Assembly: GCA_964353255.1 (NCBI GenBank)
Contig: CAYGVJ010000058.1
Location: forward strand, 1-32,398
Reading direction: 5' to 3'
Origin: VFZS01 sp964353255
GTDB taxonomy: Bacteria > Acidobacteriota > Terriglobia > Bryobacterales > Bryobacteraceae
DNA length: 32,398 nucleotides
Shown: piece after piece, positions 22,728-30,694 of the stretch
How positions within the stretch are numbered: the first letter of the stretch is position 1
How the letters are laid out: the number at the start of each line of letters is the position of its first letter
The notes under the pieces: model-generated
What the model was told of the DNA's origin: nothing
Databases searched by the model: none
What the model saw: only the letters and a program-made list of their open reading frames with translations
Translations under genes and position numbers: made by a program

Positions 22728-25036
22728 ACGGGTCTAGTTCGCGGCCACACTCCCGCCTGAGTGAGGCGGGCGGAATTCTATTTCTGCTCTTCGGGCTGCT
22801 GGTCTGGCTGAGCCTGCTCTCCTACCATCCCGAGGATCCGTCCTGGAACACGGTCGGCGGCGGCGTGCGCTGCCGGAACCTGATCGGGCCGGTGGGTTCT
22901 CACCTGGCGGACCTCTGCTGGCAGGGTTTCGGCCTGGCATCCTTTCTGTTGCCCCTGTTCGTCGGCGTAGTGGCGTGGCGGCGGGTGCGAGGGAGGCCGA
23001 TCGAGGCGCCGCTGGTGAAGACCGCCGGCTCGGGGCTGCTGCTGCTGAGCTGCTCGACGCTGCTCTCCCTGGGCCCCAAGTGGCTGCTCTTCGGCGGCGC
23101 GGTGACCGCGGGCGGCCTGGCGGGCTTGGTTTTCGGCGACTGGGTCACGGCGGCCTTCAATCCCACCGGCGCAGCCCTGGTCACCCTGGCCTGCCTGCTA
23201 GCGGCGTTGTACCTGGCCACCAGCTTCTCGCTGGCGCACGCCGTGGCCGTGGTTTCCTGGTCACTGGCTCCGGGGCGGTTCGTTGGGCGCCGCTGGAGCC
23301 GGTGGCGGGCTGTCCGCCGGCAAAGGAAGCTGGAACGGGCGCGCGCCCAGGCTGGGCGCCGTGCGGAGCCTGTCATCGGGCCGGCGCCGCAAGTTCTGCC
23401 TGAACCCCGTCCCGCAGAGGCTTCCCCGTCCGCCGGCGCGTCGGTTGAAGAGATCCCCATTCGGACTTTGGAGGAGCCGGCGCCCGAAGCTAAGGCCGGC
23501 CCTGCATCTGTGGCGGAAACGTCGCGCCACAGGCTGACCGCCGCCCGGGCTTATGCCCCGCGGCGCTACCAGCTCCCGCCCACCGACTTGCTTAACGAGG
23601 TGCCGGCGCGCAGCGTCTACGACGAACAGGAATTGAAAGAGACCGCGGCCCGCATCAAGTCCAAGTTCGAGGAGTTCAGCGTGCTGGGCTCGGTGGTCGA
23701 GATCAACCCCGGCCCGGTGGTCACCACTTTCGAGTTCAAGCCCGAAGCGGGCATCAAGTACAGCCGGATCATCACCCTCAACGAGGATCTGTGCCTGGGC
23801 TTGCAGGCCGAATCCATCCTCATCGAGCGTATCCCTGGCAAGCCCACCGTGGGCATCGAGGTCCCCAACGCCCGCCGCGAGCTGATCGGCCTGCGCCAGG
23901 TGGTCGAGTCGGAGGAGTTCCGCAAATCGGCTTCGCACCTGACCGTCCCGCTGGGCAAGGACATCCGGGGACGCATCCGGGTCGCGCCCTTGGAGGGCAT
24001 GCCGCACCTGCTGATCGCCGGCTCAACCGGCTCGGGCAAGAGCGTCATGCTCAACTCGTTCATCATGTCGGTCCTCTACAAGGCCACCCCGGAAGAGGTC
24101 CGCATGATCCTGGTGGACCCCAAGCGCCTGGAGATGGGCCTTTACGAGGGCGTGCCGCACCTGCTCACCCCCGTCATCACCGACCCCAAGAAGGCCGCCA
24201 ACGCCTTGCGCAACGCCATGCTGGAGATGGAGCGCCGGCTGCGCCTGCTGGCCTCGCAAGGTGTGCGCAGCATCGAGCAGTTCAACCGCAAGGTCCGCCA
24301 GTTGCAGGCCGAACCGATCAGCCTCTTCGAGGAGGGCCAGGAGGAAGAGCTGGAAGACCTCGAAACGCTGCCCCACATCCTGGTAGTCATCGACGAGCTG
24401 GCCGACCTGATGATGGTGGACGGGCACCATGTCGAGCAGTCCGTGACGCGGCTGGCGCAGATGGCCCGCGCCGTGGGCATCCACCTGGTGCTGGCCACGC
24501 AGCGGCCCAGCGTGGACGTGATCACTGGGCTCATCAAGGCCAACTTCTCGGCCCGGATCAGCTTCCGCATGGCCACCCGCGTGGACTCGCGCACCATTCT
24601 GGACGTGATGGGCGCCGAGCACCTCCTGGGCAAGGGCGACATGCTGTTCCTGCCGCCCGGCTCCTCGCGCCTCATCCGGATGCACGGAGCGCTGGTGACC
24701 GAGGCCGAGATCCACAACGTGGTGGACTTCTGGAAGCAGCAGGCCGTTCCGGACTACGACCAGTCCTACTTGCTGGCCCCGCTGAGCGAAGAAGACGAAG
24801 AGGGCGAGGGCGCGGAGTTCGACGGCGAGGAGGACCCGCTCTACCGGGAGGCCGTGAGGGTGGTCGTGGAGATGGGCAAAGCCTCGACCTCAACGCTCCA
24901 GCGGCGGCTGCGCCTGGGCTATGGCCGCGCCGCCCGCATTCTGGACGTGATGCAGCGCGAGGGCATCATCGGCCCGCCCGACGGCAGCAAGCCCCGCGAA
25001 GTGCTCAAGCGCCCGGAGTGGCTGGATGGGGACTGA
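22724..25036 (+). CDS. ftsK: DNA translocase FtsK/SpoIIIE
   Basis: 770 residues from the ATG overlapping the uppP stop. The frame is open further upstream inside uppP, but that part is out-of-frame uppP sequence. The N-terminus has four hydrophobic segments (about 18-165) anchoring it at the septum, then a Pro/Ala/Glu-rich linker of about 100 residues, short for the family. The motor domain has Walker A GSTGSGKS (433-440), VDPKRLEM, Walker B ILVVIDELADLMM (about 551-563) and ATQRPSVDVITGLIKANF. The winged-helix gamma domain (about 705-770, STSTLQRRLRLGYGRAARI) reads KOPS/SRS sites and contacts XerD. It acts in chromosome-dimer resolution at division. Confidence 0.95.
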   Translation: MNGSSSRPHSRLSEAGGILFLLFGLLVWLSLLSYHPEDPSWNTVGGGVRCRNLIGPVGSHLADLCWQGFGLASFLLPLFVGVVAWRRVRGRPIEAPLVKTAGSGLLLLSCSTLLSLGPKWLLFGGAVTAGGLAGLVFGDWVTAAFNPTGAALVTLACLLAALYLATSFSLAHAVAVVSWSLAPGRFVGRRWSRWRAVRRQRKLERARAQAGRRAEPVIGPAPQVLPEPRPAEASPSAGASVEEIPIRTLEEPAPEAKAGPASVAETSRHRLTAARAYAPRRYQLPPTDLLNEVPARSVYDEQELKETAARIKSKFEEFSVLGSVVEINPGPVVTTFEFKPEAGIKYSRIITLNEDLCLGLQAESILIERIPGKPTVGIEVPNARRELIGLRQVVESEEFRKSASHLTVPLGKDIRGRIRVAPLEGMPHLLIAGSTGSGKSVMLNSFIMSVLYKATPEEVRMILVDPKRLEMGLYEGVPHLLTPVITDPKKAANALRNAMLEMERRLRLLASQGVRSIEQFNRKVRQLQAEPISLFEEGQEEELEDLETLPHILVVIDELADLMMVDGHHVEQSVTRLAQMARAVGIHLVLATQRPSVDVITGLIKANFSARISFRMATRVDSRTILDVMGAEHLLGKGDMLFLPPGSSRLIRMHGALVTEAEIHNVVDFWKQQAVPDYDQSYLLAPLSEEDEEGEGAEFDGEEDPLYREAVRVVVEMGKASTSTLQRRLRLGYGRAARILDVMQREGIIGPPDGSKPREVLKRPEWLDGD

Positions 25037-25105
25037 CGCCGCCGCAAGTGGCCACCGTAGTTGAAGTGCTCTCCTAGCGGCGACCCGGGCGCTGGCCCCA
25101 GCCCG

Positions 25106-25198
25106 CGCGCCGGCAAGAGTGCCGGCGCGGCAGGCCGAGGGCCTGCGCCACACCCCCTCCTCGTGGCGTAGACACTCTGTCTGCCGCGCCGAGACTCG
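25106..25198. repeat. dispersed hairpin repeat, copy 2 with added hairpins
   Basis: CGCGCCGGC-AAGAGT-GCCGGCGCG (25106-25129) is a perfect 9-bp stem. GCAGGCC-GAG-GGCCTGC (25130-25146) adds a 7-bp stem. The segment 25163-25198 matches the start of the repeat at 21506 (30 of 36 bases). The modules are arranged differently from copy 1, so the family seems mosaic. Confidence 0.6.
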
Positions 25199-25244
25199 CG
25201 TTGATAGCAAATGCAACAATCGCTAACGCGACCCCGCAATGCGG

Positions 25245-25270
25245 TATACTGGGAACCAAGGTGTCCCAGT
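25245..25270 (+). promoter_or_regulatory. -10 box overlapped by an inverted repeat upstream of the UPF0175 gene
   Basis: TATACT (25245-25250) could be a -10 element. The inverted repeat ACTGGGA-9 bases-TCCCAGT (25248-25254 and 25264-25270) overlaps it. An antitoxin-type product binding here would repress its own promoter. No convincing -35 box is seen. Confidence 0.4.
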
Positions 25271-25323
25271 GGCCGTCGCTGATGCTTCCGCGCTGATTGC
25301 CCTGTCCAGTGAGGAAGGAACAG

Positions 25324-25644
25324 ATGGTAGGAACCAGGGTGCCCCTGGCTGTCGTGCGCGAGCTGGAGTTGATTGAGAGCGTCGAGCAGGCTGATCGCTC
25401 CACGACACTCCGGAAGCTTCTCACCCGGGCGATTGGCGAGTGGAAACTGGAACACCATGCCCGCTTGTACGGTGACCGCAAGCTAACCCTGGCGCGGGCG
25501 GCGCGCGATGCGGGCGTGTCCGTGTGGGAGATGATGGACTACGTCCGCACGAGAAGGATTGCAGCACAGTACGACAGCAACGACTTGCAGGCGGACCTGG
25601 CGACGATCTTCGGGCGAATAGGCAGGGCAGGGGTGCCCTCCTAG
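25324..25644 (+). CDS. UPF0175-family antitoxin-like protein (orphan)
   Basis: 106 residues from the ATG with GAGGAAGGAA just upstream. The N-terminal half (VGTRVPLAVVRELELIE, then STTLRKLLTRAIGEWKLEHHARLY) looks like a ribbon-helix-helix dimerisation/DNA-binding region. The second half (LTLARAARDAGVSVWEMMDYVRTRRIAAQYDSNDLQADL) is the UPF0175 signature, with a helix-turn-helix. UPF0175 genes usually sit next to a PIN-domain (DUF3368) toxin gene; here no such gene follows, and the next gene is convergent. It may be an orphan antitoxin or a stand-alone regulator. Confidence 0.85.
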   Translation: MVGTRVPLAVVRELELIESVEQADRSTTLRKLLTRAIGEWKLEHHARLYGDRKLTLARAARDAGVSVWEMMDYVRTRRIAAQYDSNDLQADLATIFGRIGRAGVPS

Positions 25645-25687
25645 CCACGATACGACACCACGTCCACGCTCCAGGTCGCCTGGGCGC

Positions 25688-26308
25688 CTACTTCTTCGGA
25701 TACCCCACCGTCTGGCCCAGGGTGATGACCTGGTCCGGGCGGAGCTTCATCACCTTGGCCAGCGCCTCGCGGGGGACTGAGCCGCGCACCACCGTCGCCA
25801 GGCCCTCGGAGGCGCAGAACAGGTACACGTTCTGGCTGATGAATCCGGTGTCGGCGTACATCATGTCGCTGGACTTCGTCTTAGACTGGTCGGCTACGTA
25901 AACCAAGTTCAGCGGCGCCTGGCCGACCCACGGCTGAGTGCCGGTGGCGGCGCGCAGATCCTCGGCCAGCACCGGTTCGAGTTGATGGGCTTTGGCGTCA
26001 TACCGAAACAGACCGTCGGCCAGGGCGACGTAGATATCGATTTCCTGGCGGTTGGAGGCCGATGGGGCCGTGCGGTGGCCGTCCGGACGATTCACGCCCC
26101 ACGCCGCCCACAGCAGGTTCGAGAGGACCTGGGGCGCGAGCTTCTGGTCGGTGAACTCCCGCCCGGACTTCCTCTCGCTGAGCGCCTGCATCAACGGCTT
26201 GCCACCCTCGATCTGCGGCTTGGGCAGCGGGATGGGTTTCAGCTCCTGCGCGGGAATCGAGACCGCGACCAACAGCAGACCAGCAAAGGAACCGGATAAG
26301 AAACGCAT
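25688..26308 (-). CDS. secreted SagB/ThcOx-type nitroreductase-family protein
   Basis: 206 residues from the ATG at 26308, which has AAAGGAGA upstream. A signal peptide (MRFLSGSFAGLLLVAVSIPAQ) precedes the nitroreductase fold. FMN-contacting elements include SERKSGREF, HRTAPSASNRQEIDIYV, and the C-terminal block DTGFISQNVYLFCASEGLATVVRGS followed by VITLGQTVGYP. SagB-type enzymes oxidise azolines in peptide maturation, but many stand-alone homologues have unknown substrates. No cyclodehydratase, precursor peptide or exporter is nearby, so a role in peptide modification is not supported. On the minus strand TATACT (about 26328-26333) may be its -10 box. Confidence 0.85.
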   Translation of the reverse strand: MRFLSGSFAGLLLVAVSIPAQELKPIPLPKPQIEGGKPLMQALSERKSGREFTDQKLAPQVLSNLLWAAWGVNRPDGHRTAPSASNRQEIDIYVALADGLFRYDAKAHQLEPVLAEDLRAATGTQPWVGQAPLNLVYVADQSKTKSSDMMYADTGFISQNVYLFCASEGLATVVRGSVPREALAKVMKLRPDQVITLGQTVGYPKK

Positions 26309-26453
26309 AGATTCTCCTTTGGACACAGTATATGCCATTCTGCCCCAGCAGCCCCGGGCTGGGGGTGCGCGACATGAATGTGGGGCACTGCTCGGTTTCT
26401 TTTTTGTGGACGTTTTCCTTGCGTAATGATACGTTAGGAAAAGGAGGCCCACC

Positions 26454-26852
26454 TTGTCCCAACCTCTGGCCGACCTGGAACAGCAGCGTGCCGCAATCTT
26501 GCGTCAGATCTCCGGGCTGGGAGACTTCCGCCGGGGCTCGATCACCTCCATTACCGGTCCCTGTGGAAAGCCGAGCTGTCACTGCCACCAACCCAATCAC
26601 CCCGGGCACGGTCCCAACATCCGGCTCACCCGGAAAGTCCGGGGCCAGACCGTCAGCGAAACGTTTTCCAGCCCGGGGGCTCTGCGCAAGGCGCAACAGG
26701 CGGTGGCCGAGTTTCATCGCTTCCGGCAACTGAGCCGGGAACTGCTGGAGCTCAACGAGCACATCTGTGCGTTGCGTCCGGTGGAGGAGACCCTCACGGC
26801 GGAGGGGGAAAAACGGCCGAGGCGATCCCGCAAGAAGTCGCCCAAGAAGTAA
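26454..26852 (+). CDS. DUF6788-type accessory protein of an ISKra4-like insertion sequence
   Basis: 132 residues from a TTG with AAGGAGG six bases upstream. It matches the pattern of a small protein family found as the first frame beside ISKra4-type transposases: LADLEQQRAAILRQI, FRRGSITSI, then a Cys/His cluster GPCGKPSCHCHQPNHPGHGP (Cys37, Cys42, Cys44, His45, His52). After it come a helical stretch and a basic tail (RPRRSRKKSPKK). Its function is unknown; the Cys/His cluster suggests metal or nucleic-acid binding. The frame is intact, but the transposase that should follow is destroyed, so it is probably no longer part of a mobile unit. Confidence 0.75.
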   Translation: MSQPLADLEQQRAAILRQISGLGDFRRGSITSITGPCGKPSCHCHQPNHPGHGPNIRLTRKVRGQTVSETFSSPGALRKAQQAVAEFHRFRQLSRELLELNEHICALRPVEETLTAEGEKRPRRSRKKSPKK

Positions 26853-27268
26853 GCCCTTGGCTGCCGGTGGTCTTTACGGGCTGGCGCAAGAGTGGCCGGG
26901 TGGATCTGGAAGCCGTGGAGATGCCTGAGATCCTGGGTGCCAGGGTCCCCGTGGTCCACCTCGAGATGGATGGCAGCGGGGTGCCGATGGTGAAGGCCGA
27001 GACGGAAGGGCGCGTCGGCAAAATCGAGGGCTAACCGGCACGCCCCCGCGAGGTCAAGCTGGGATGTTGGATCACCCCACGGTTGAAGAAGCTCGAGGCG
27101 GAGCGCATCGCAGCCCTGGGGGCTGAACTGCGCGCCTTCCCCACCGCCAACCAGGAACTTCGGCACCTGCTGCACCTGGAAGCCGACTACTTCGCGCGGA
27201 ATGCCCATCGCATGCGCTATCCCGAATTCCGCCAGCAGGCCATGGTGATCACCTCCCGGTTCGTCTAG
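26807..27268 (+). pseudogene. ISKra4-type transposase remnant
   Basis: One frame reads GKTAEAIPQEVAQEV, then ILGARVPVVHLEMDGSGVPMV and KAETEGRVGKIEG. A TAA (27032-27034) then stands where intact relatives have Gln (the GQPA motif), followed by PARPREVKLGC. Soon after, the frame jumps to the late part of the protein (ALGAELRAFPTANQELRHLL, EADYFARNAHRMRYPEFRQQ). It stops before the GSGVIEAGCK block expected next. Compared with family members as I remember them, the N-terminal part and the middle section are missing. The start of the fragment overlaps the end of the accessory gene. Confidence 0.7.
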
Positions 27269-27319
27269 GCATTTCCTGCCCGGAACGACGATACCAAAGC
27301 TGGCGCCTTGCGGGCTCGG

Positions 27320-27360
27320 GCAGCCCCCTACTTCGCGTCCCGCCAGTTGTCGCCCACGCT
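27320..27360 (-). repeat. distal copy of the polA 3' tail (41-bp direct repeat)
   Basis: These 41 bases are identical to 28101-28141, which contain the last codons and stop of polA (VSVGDNWRDAK). The similarity goes on beyond 27360 in the coding frame: LKAEVSVGDNW here against LIADVSVGDNW in polA, with differences mostly at third codon positions. The pair brackets the PIN/RHH module. Confidence 0.85.
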
Positions 27361-27386
27361 GACCTCAGCCTTCAGAACAAGGCCAC

Positions 27387-27806
27387 TCAGCCGTTCCCCG
27401 CCCACCGCAGTTCGAGCAACCCTTGCCGCTCCAGCTTCCTGAACTCCGGATCGCCGGTCGCGAGAGGGGCGGGCACCGACCGAGCCGTCGCAGCGGCGAA
27501 AGCATCGGCGTAAGAGATTGGGAATCGTGCCTTCAACCGCGCCGCTTCCAGAACCAGCTCTTCGGAAACCGGCCAAATCTCTAGAGGCATCGCACGAAGT
27601 TGCTGAAGGATCCGGCCCGCTTGAGCCAGGCTCGCAGCTTTCGCGGTCAGGTAGTAGACCTCGCCAAGGTTGATCAGATTGAGAAACAACCGGACCCCGC
27701 CTGCCGCCGCGGCGCGCCAGAGCACGTCCATGGCCTCGGCCCCGGGCCGCTGGCCCTTGAGCCAAGCCAGCAGAATCCACGAATCCAAGACTACCGCGCC
27801 GTTCAC
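27387..27806 (-). CDS. PIN-domain toxin (VapC-like ribonuclease)
   Basis: 139 residues from a GTG. The PIN acidic site is complete: Asp8 in VVLDSWILLAWLKGQ, Glu49 in NLINLGEVYY, Asp101 in ISYADAFAAATA and Asp119 in LATGDPEF. Such toxins cleave tRNA or rRNA when freed from the antitoxin. The start overlaps the antitoxin gene end by four bases, giving the standard antitoxin-toxin order. It lies downstream of polA on the same strand, between two copies of the polA tail. Confidence 0.88.
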   Translation of the reverse strand: MNGAVVLDSWILLAWLKGQRPGAEAMDVLWRAAAAGGVRLFLNLINLGEVYYLTAKAASLAQAGRILQQLRAMPLEIWPVSEELVLEAARLKARFPISYADAFAAATARSVPAPLATGDPEFRKLERQGLLELRWAGNG

Positions 27807-28075
27807 TGCCGCCCCCGGTCGCGGGCGAGTTCCTGGCGCCGCTCCTCCTCGCGGATCTCCATGACCCGGCTGTCCCGCAGTATGCCGCGCAAGCGAAGCC
27901 CCGGCAGCCGCCGGGCGCGCGGCTGAGGCGTCCCACTAAGCCACACATCGATGGCCTGTTCCAGCGCTTTTTGGAGGCTCGTGCCGCGCCGGATAACCTC
28001 CAGGCGCAACCGCTTGTGCTTGGCCTGGGGCAGCCGGAGCGTGGTGACCACGCGTCCTTGGTCTCGTGCAATCAT
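27803..28075 (-). CDS. ribbon-helix-helix antitoxin partner of the PIN toxin
   Basis: About 90 residues from the ATG at 28075; a GTG at 28099 would add eight residues, and neither has a clear ribosome-binding site. The N-terminus (RVVTTLRLPQAKHKRLRLEVIRRG, SLQKALEQAIDVWL) has the beta-strand plus two helices of RHH/CopG-type regulators. The C-terminus is basic then acidic (MEIREEERRQELARDRGRQ) and probably wraps the toxin. Overlapping ATCAT/ATGAT repeats around the start (about 28071-28092) are a likely autoregulatory operator. It begins 9-33 bases after the polA stop. Confidence 0.78.
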   Translation of the reverse strand: MIARDQGRVVTTLRLPQAKHKRLRLEVIRRGTSLQKALEQAIDVWLSGTPQPRARRLPGLRLRGILRDSRVMEIREEERRQELARDRGRQ

Positions 28076-28100
28076 ACCATCATGATAGCATGACTGCACA

Positions 28101-28141
28101 GCAGCCCCCTACTTCGCGTCCCGCCAGTTGTCGCCCACGCT
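28101..28141 (-). repeat. proximal copy of the polA 3' tail (41-bp direct repeat)
   Basis: These bases cover the last ten codons and stop of polA plus eight bases beyond, and are identical to 27320-27360. See the polA and PIN/RHH entries for the context. Confidence 0.85.
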
Positions 28142-30694
28142 CACGTCGGCGATGAGCGGCACCTCCAGCTTGTGCACGCTCTCCATGGCGGACTTCACCA
28201 GCCGCGAGACCTCGGCAATCTCCTCCGGCGGCGCTTCGAAGACCAGCTCGTCATGCACCTGAAGCAGCATGGCGGTCTTCAGACGGCGCTGACGCAACTC
28301 GGCGTCGATGGCGATCATAGCCAGCTTGATCAGGTCGGCGGCGGTGCCCTGAAGCGGGGTATTCACCGCGGTGCGCTCGGCGAAGGCCCGGGCGTTGGCA
28401 ATCCGGCTGTTGATGTCGGGGATGGGCCGCTCGCGGCCGAACAGGGTGCGGGTCACACCCGTGCGGCGCACTTCTTCGATAGTGGCTTCGATGAACCGCT
28501 TCACCCCGGCATAGCGCGCAAAGTAGCCGTCGATGTAGCGCTGCGCGTCCTGGCGCGAGATGCCCAACTGCGCCGCCAGCCCGAATGCGCTTAGACCGTA
28601 AACGATGCCGAAATTCACCGCCTTGGCGTTGCGCCGCAGCTCCGGGGTCACCATCAGCGGGGGCACGCCGAAGACTTCGGCCGCGGTGCGCGTGTGGATG
28701 TCCTCGCCGCGCCGGAAGGCCTCCACCAGGACCGCATCGCGCGAGAAGTGCGCCAGCAGGCGCAGCTCGATCTGCGAGTAGTCGGCCACCACCAGCCTCG
28801 AACCCTGGCGCGGGACGAACGCCGCCCGTATCTCGCGCCCCAGCTCCGTGCGGATGGGGATGTTCTGAAGGTTAGGGTTCGAAGACGACAGCCGGCCCGT
28901 GGCCGCGCCCGCCTGGTTGAAGCTGGTGTGGACCCTCCCGGTCCGCGGATTGATCAGTTCCGGCAGGGCGTCTGCGTAAGTGCCTTTGAGCTTGGCGAGC
29001 TGCCGGTACTCGAGCACTTTGCGGACAATCTCGTGATCTGCCGCCAGCTCTTCGAGCACGTCGGCGGCCGTCGAAACAGTCTTGCCCTTCCCGCGCCGCA
29101 CCGGCGCCGGCAGCCTCAACTCCTCGAAGAGAACCTTCCCCAACTGCTGCGGCGAATTGACGTTGAACGGCCGCCCGGCCAGCGCGTGGATTTCACCGCT
29201 CAGTCGCCCGATTTCCGCCTCCAGAAGCTGGGACAGCCGCCGCAATTCCGCCGGATCCAGCCGAATGCCAGCCCGTTCCATGCGCGCCAGCACCGGCACG
29301 AGCGGCAGCTCGATTTTCAGGTACAGCTCGCGCAAGCCGCGCGCGTCCAGTTCCGGCCCGAGTCGCCGCGCCAGCTCCAGCACGCAGTCCGCCTGCTGTT
29401 CAACGCCAGGGCCGGGCTGGCGCTCCAGGAACCTCTGGGCCAGCGCCTCCAGCGAGCAACCTGCCGGGTCGGCATACAGCAGAAACGCATACAGCATGAC
29501 ATCCTCGCCGAAGCCCTTGGGCTCAATGCCCAGCGGCCCAAGCGCCAGGTGGATCGCCTTGAGGTCATGCGCGATCTTCGGACGCCCCGCGTTTTCAAGC
29601 CACGGCTGCGCCGCTTCGAGCAGGCTGGCGGGCACCGCGCGCGCCTGGCCGGACTTCCAGACCAGGCCAAGCCTGGGACCTTCCTCCGGTCGGAGCAAGT
29701 CCGCCCCCGCGGCCGCCGCCACCGACACCGCCACCGCCGCCCCGGCGGGAATCGCACTCAGGTACCCCTCCAGTTCCGCCCGCGTCTCAACCGCTCGGAA
29801 GTCGCTGGGCTGGGCCTCTGCCTCCGGGCCGAGCTCCTTCAAGAGGCTGTGAAATTCCAGCTCCCTGTAGAGCTGCCGGAGCGCCGCTTCATCGGGCGGT
29901 TGCGCCCGGAAAGCCTCCAGGCTGAACTCCATCGGCACCGAGGTATCGATGGTGGCCAACCGCTTGCTCAGGCGAATCTGCCCGGCGTGGCTTTCGAGGC
30001 TCTCGCGGTAGGCCCGCCGCTCAACCTCGGAGGCCCGCGCCAGCGCCTCTTCGACCGAGCCGAAGCGCGCCACCAGCTCCCGAGCGCCCTTGTCCCCAAT
30101 GCCCGGGGCGCCGGGAATGTTGTCAGTGGCGTCCCCCTTGAGCGCCAGCAGGTCCGGCACCTGGCCGGGGCGCACGCCCATTTTTTCCTCAACCTTGGCG
30201 GGGTCGTACCAGAGGTCCTCCTGAGCCGGATTCAGCATCGACACGCGGTCGCTGACCAGTTGCAGCATGTCCTTGTCGCTGGAGACGATGACCACATCCG
30301 CACCCTGCTCGGGCGCCTGCGCGGCGATGGCTCCAATGACGTCGTCGCCTTCGTAACCGGGACATTCCAGTACCGGGATGCGCATAGCCTCGAGTAGTCG
30401 GCGCACGCAGGGTATCTGAATTGCCAGTTCCGGCGGCATCTCGGGACGGTTGGCCTTGTAGTCGGCAAACTCCTGCTCGCGGAAAGTGGGACCGGGACTT
30501 TCGAAGACCGCAGCAATGTGCTCGGGCCCGTACGTGGCTCTCAGCTTCCGCAGCATGTTGGCAAAGATGTAGACCGCCTCGGTCGGCAGCCCGGCGCTGG
30601 TGCGCATGGCGGGAGCGCCGCTGCGGGCGCGGGCGTGGTAGGCACGGAAGATGAAGCCGAACGCATCAATCAGGAACAGACGAGGAGGCGTCAT
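28109..30694 (-). CDS. polA: DNA polymerase I
   Basis: 861 residues. The 5'-3' exonuclease domain (1 to about 290) has LFLIDAFGFIFRAYHA, GYEGDDVIGAIA, SSDKDMLQLV and KGDATDNIPGAPGIGDKGA. The polymerase domain has motif A ADYSQIELRLLAHFS (about 635), motif B RRNAKAVNFGIVYGLSAFG (about 685) and motif C LLQVHDELVFEAP (about 812). In the middle 3'-5' exonuclease region the metal-binding carboxylates are missing: the DTE motif reads AVSVAAA, NLKYD reads DLKAI and the YxxxD region is altered. Proofreading is therefore probably lost, as in Taq polymerase. The C-terminal codons recur as a duplicate 780 bases downstream, beyond the PIN/RHH genes. Confidence 0.95.
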   Translation of the reverse strand: MTPPRLFLIDAFGFIFRAYHARARSGAPAMRTSAGLPTEAVYIFANMLRKLRATYGPEHIAAVFESPGPTFREQEFADYKANRPEMPPELAIQIPCVRRLLEAMRIPVLECPGYEGDDVIGAIAAQAPEQGADVVIVSSDKDMLQLVSDRVSMLNPAQEDLWYDPAKVEEKMGVRPGQVPDLLALKGDATDNIPGAPGIGDKGARELVARFGSVEEALARASEVERRAYRESLESHAGQIRLSKRLATIDTSVPMEFSLEAFRAQPPDEAALRQLYRELEFHSLLKELGPEAEAQPSDFRAVETRAELEGYLSAIPAGAAVAVSVAAAAGADLLRPEEGPRLGLVWKSGQARAVPASLLEAAQPWLENAGRPKIAHDLKAIHLALGPLGIEPKGFGEDVMLYAFLLYADPAGCSLEALAQRFLERQPGPGVEQQADCVLELARRLGPELDARGLRELYLKIELPLVPVLARMERAGIRLDPAELRRLSQLLEAEIGRLSGEIHALAGRPFNVNSPQQLGKVLFEELRLPAPVRRGKGKTVSTAADVLEELAADHEIVRKVLEYRQLAKLKGTYADALPELINPRTGRVHTSFNQAGAATGRLSSSNPNLQNIPIRTELGREIRAAFVPRQGSRLVVADYSQIELRLLAHFSRDAVLVEAFRRGEDIHTRTAAEVFGVPPLMVTPELRRNAKAVNFGIVYGLSAFGLAAQLGISRQDAQRYIDGYFARYAGVKRFIEATIEEVRRTGVTRTLFGRERPIPDINSRIANARAFAERTAVNTPLQGTAADLIKLAMIAIDAELRQRRLKTAMLLQVHDELVFEAPPEEIAEVSRLVKSAMESVHKLEVPLIADVSVGDNWRDAK

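Larger units (their letters stand above)
26454..27268 (+). mobile_element. degenerate ISKra4-family insertion sequence
   Basis: The DUF6788-type frame plus transposase fragments in a second frame mark an insertion-sequence wreck. Two internal deletions, one nonsense codon and a lost C-terminus remain from the transposase. I cannot place the terminal inverted repeats or target duplication, so the true borders may lie outside these positions. Confidence 0.7.

Noticed and set aside
28694..30397. 567-codon frame opposite polA
   Set aside because: Arg/Gln-rich antisense shadow of polA.
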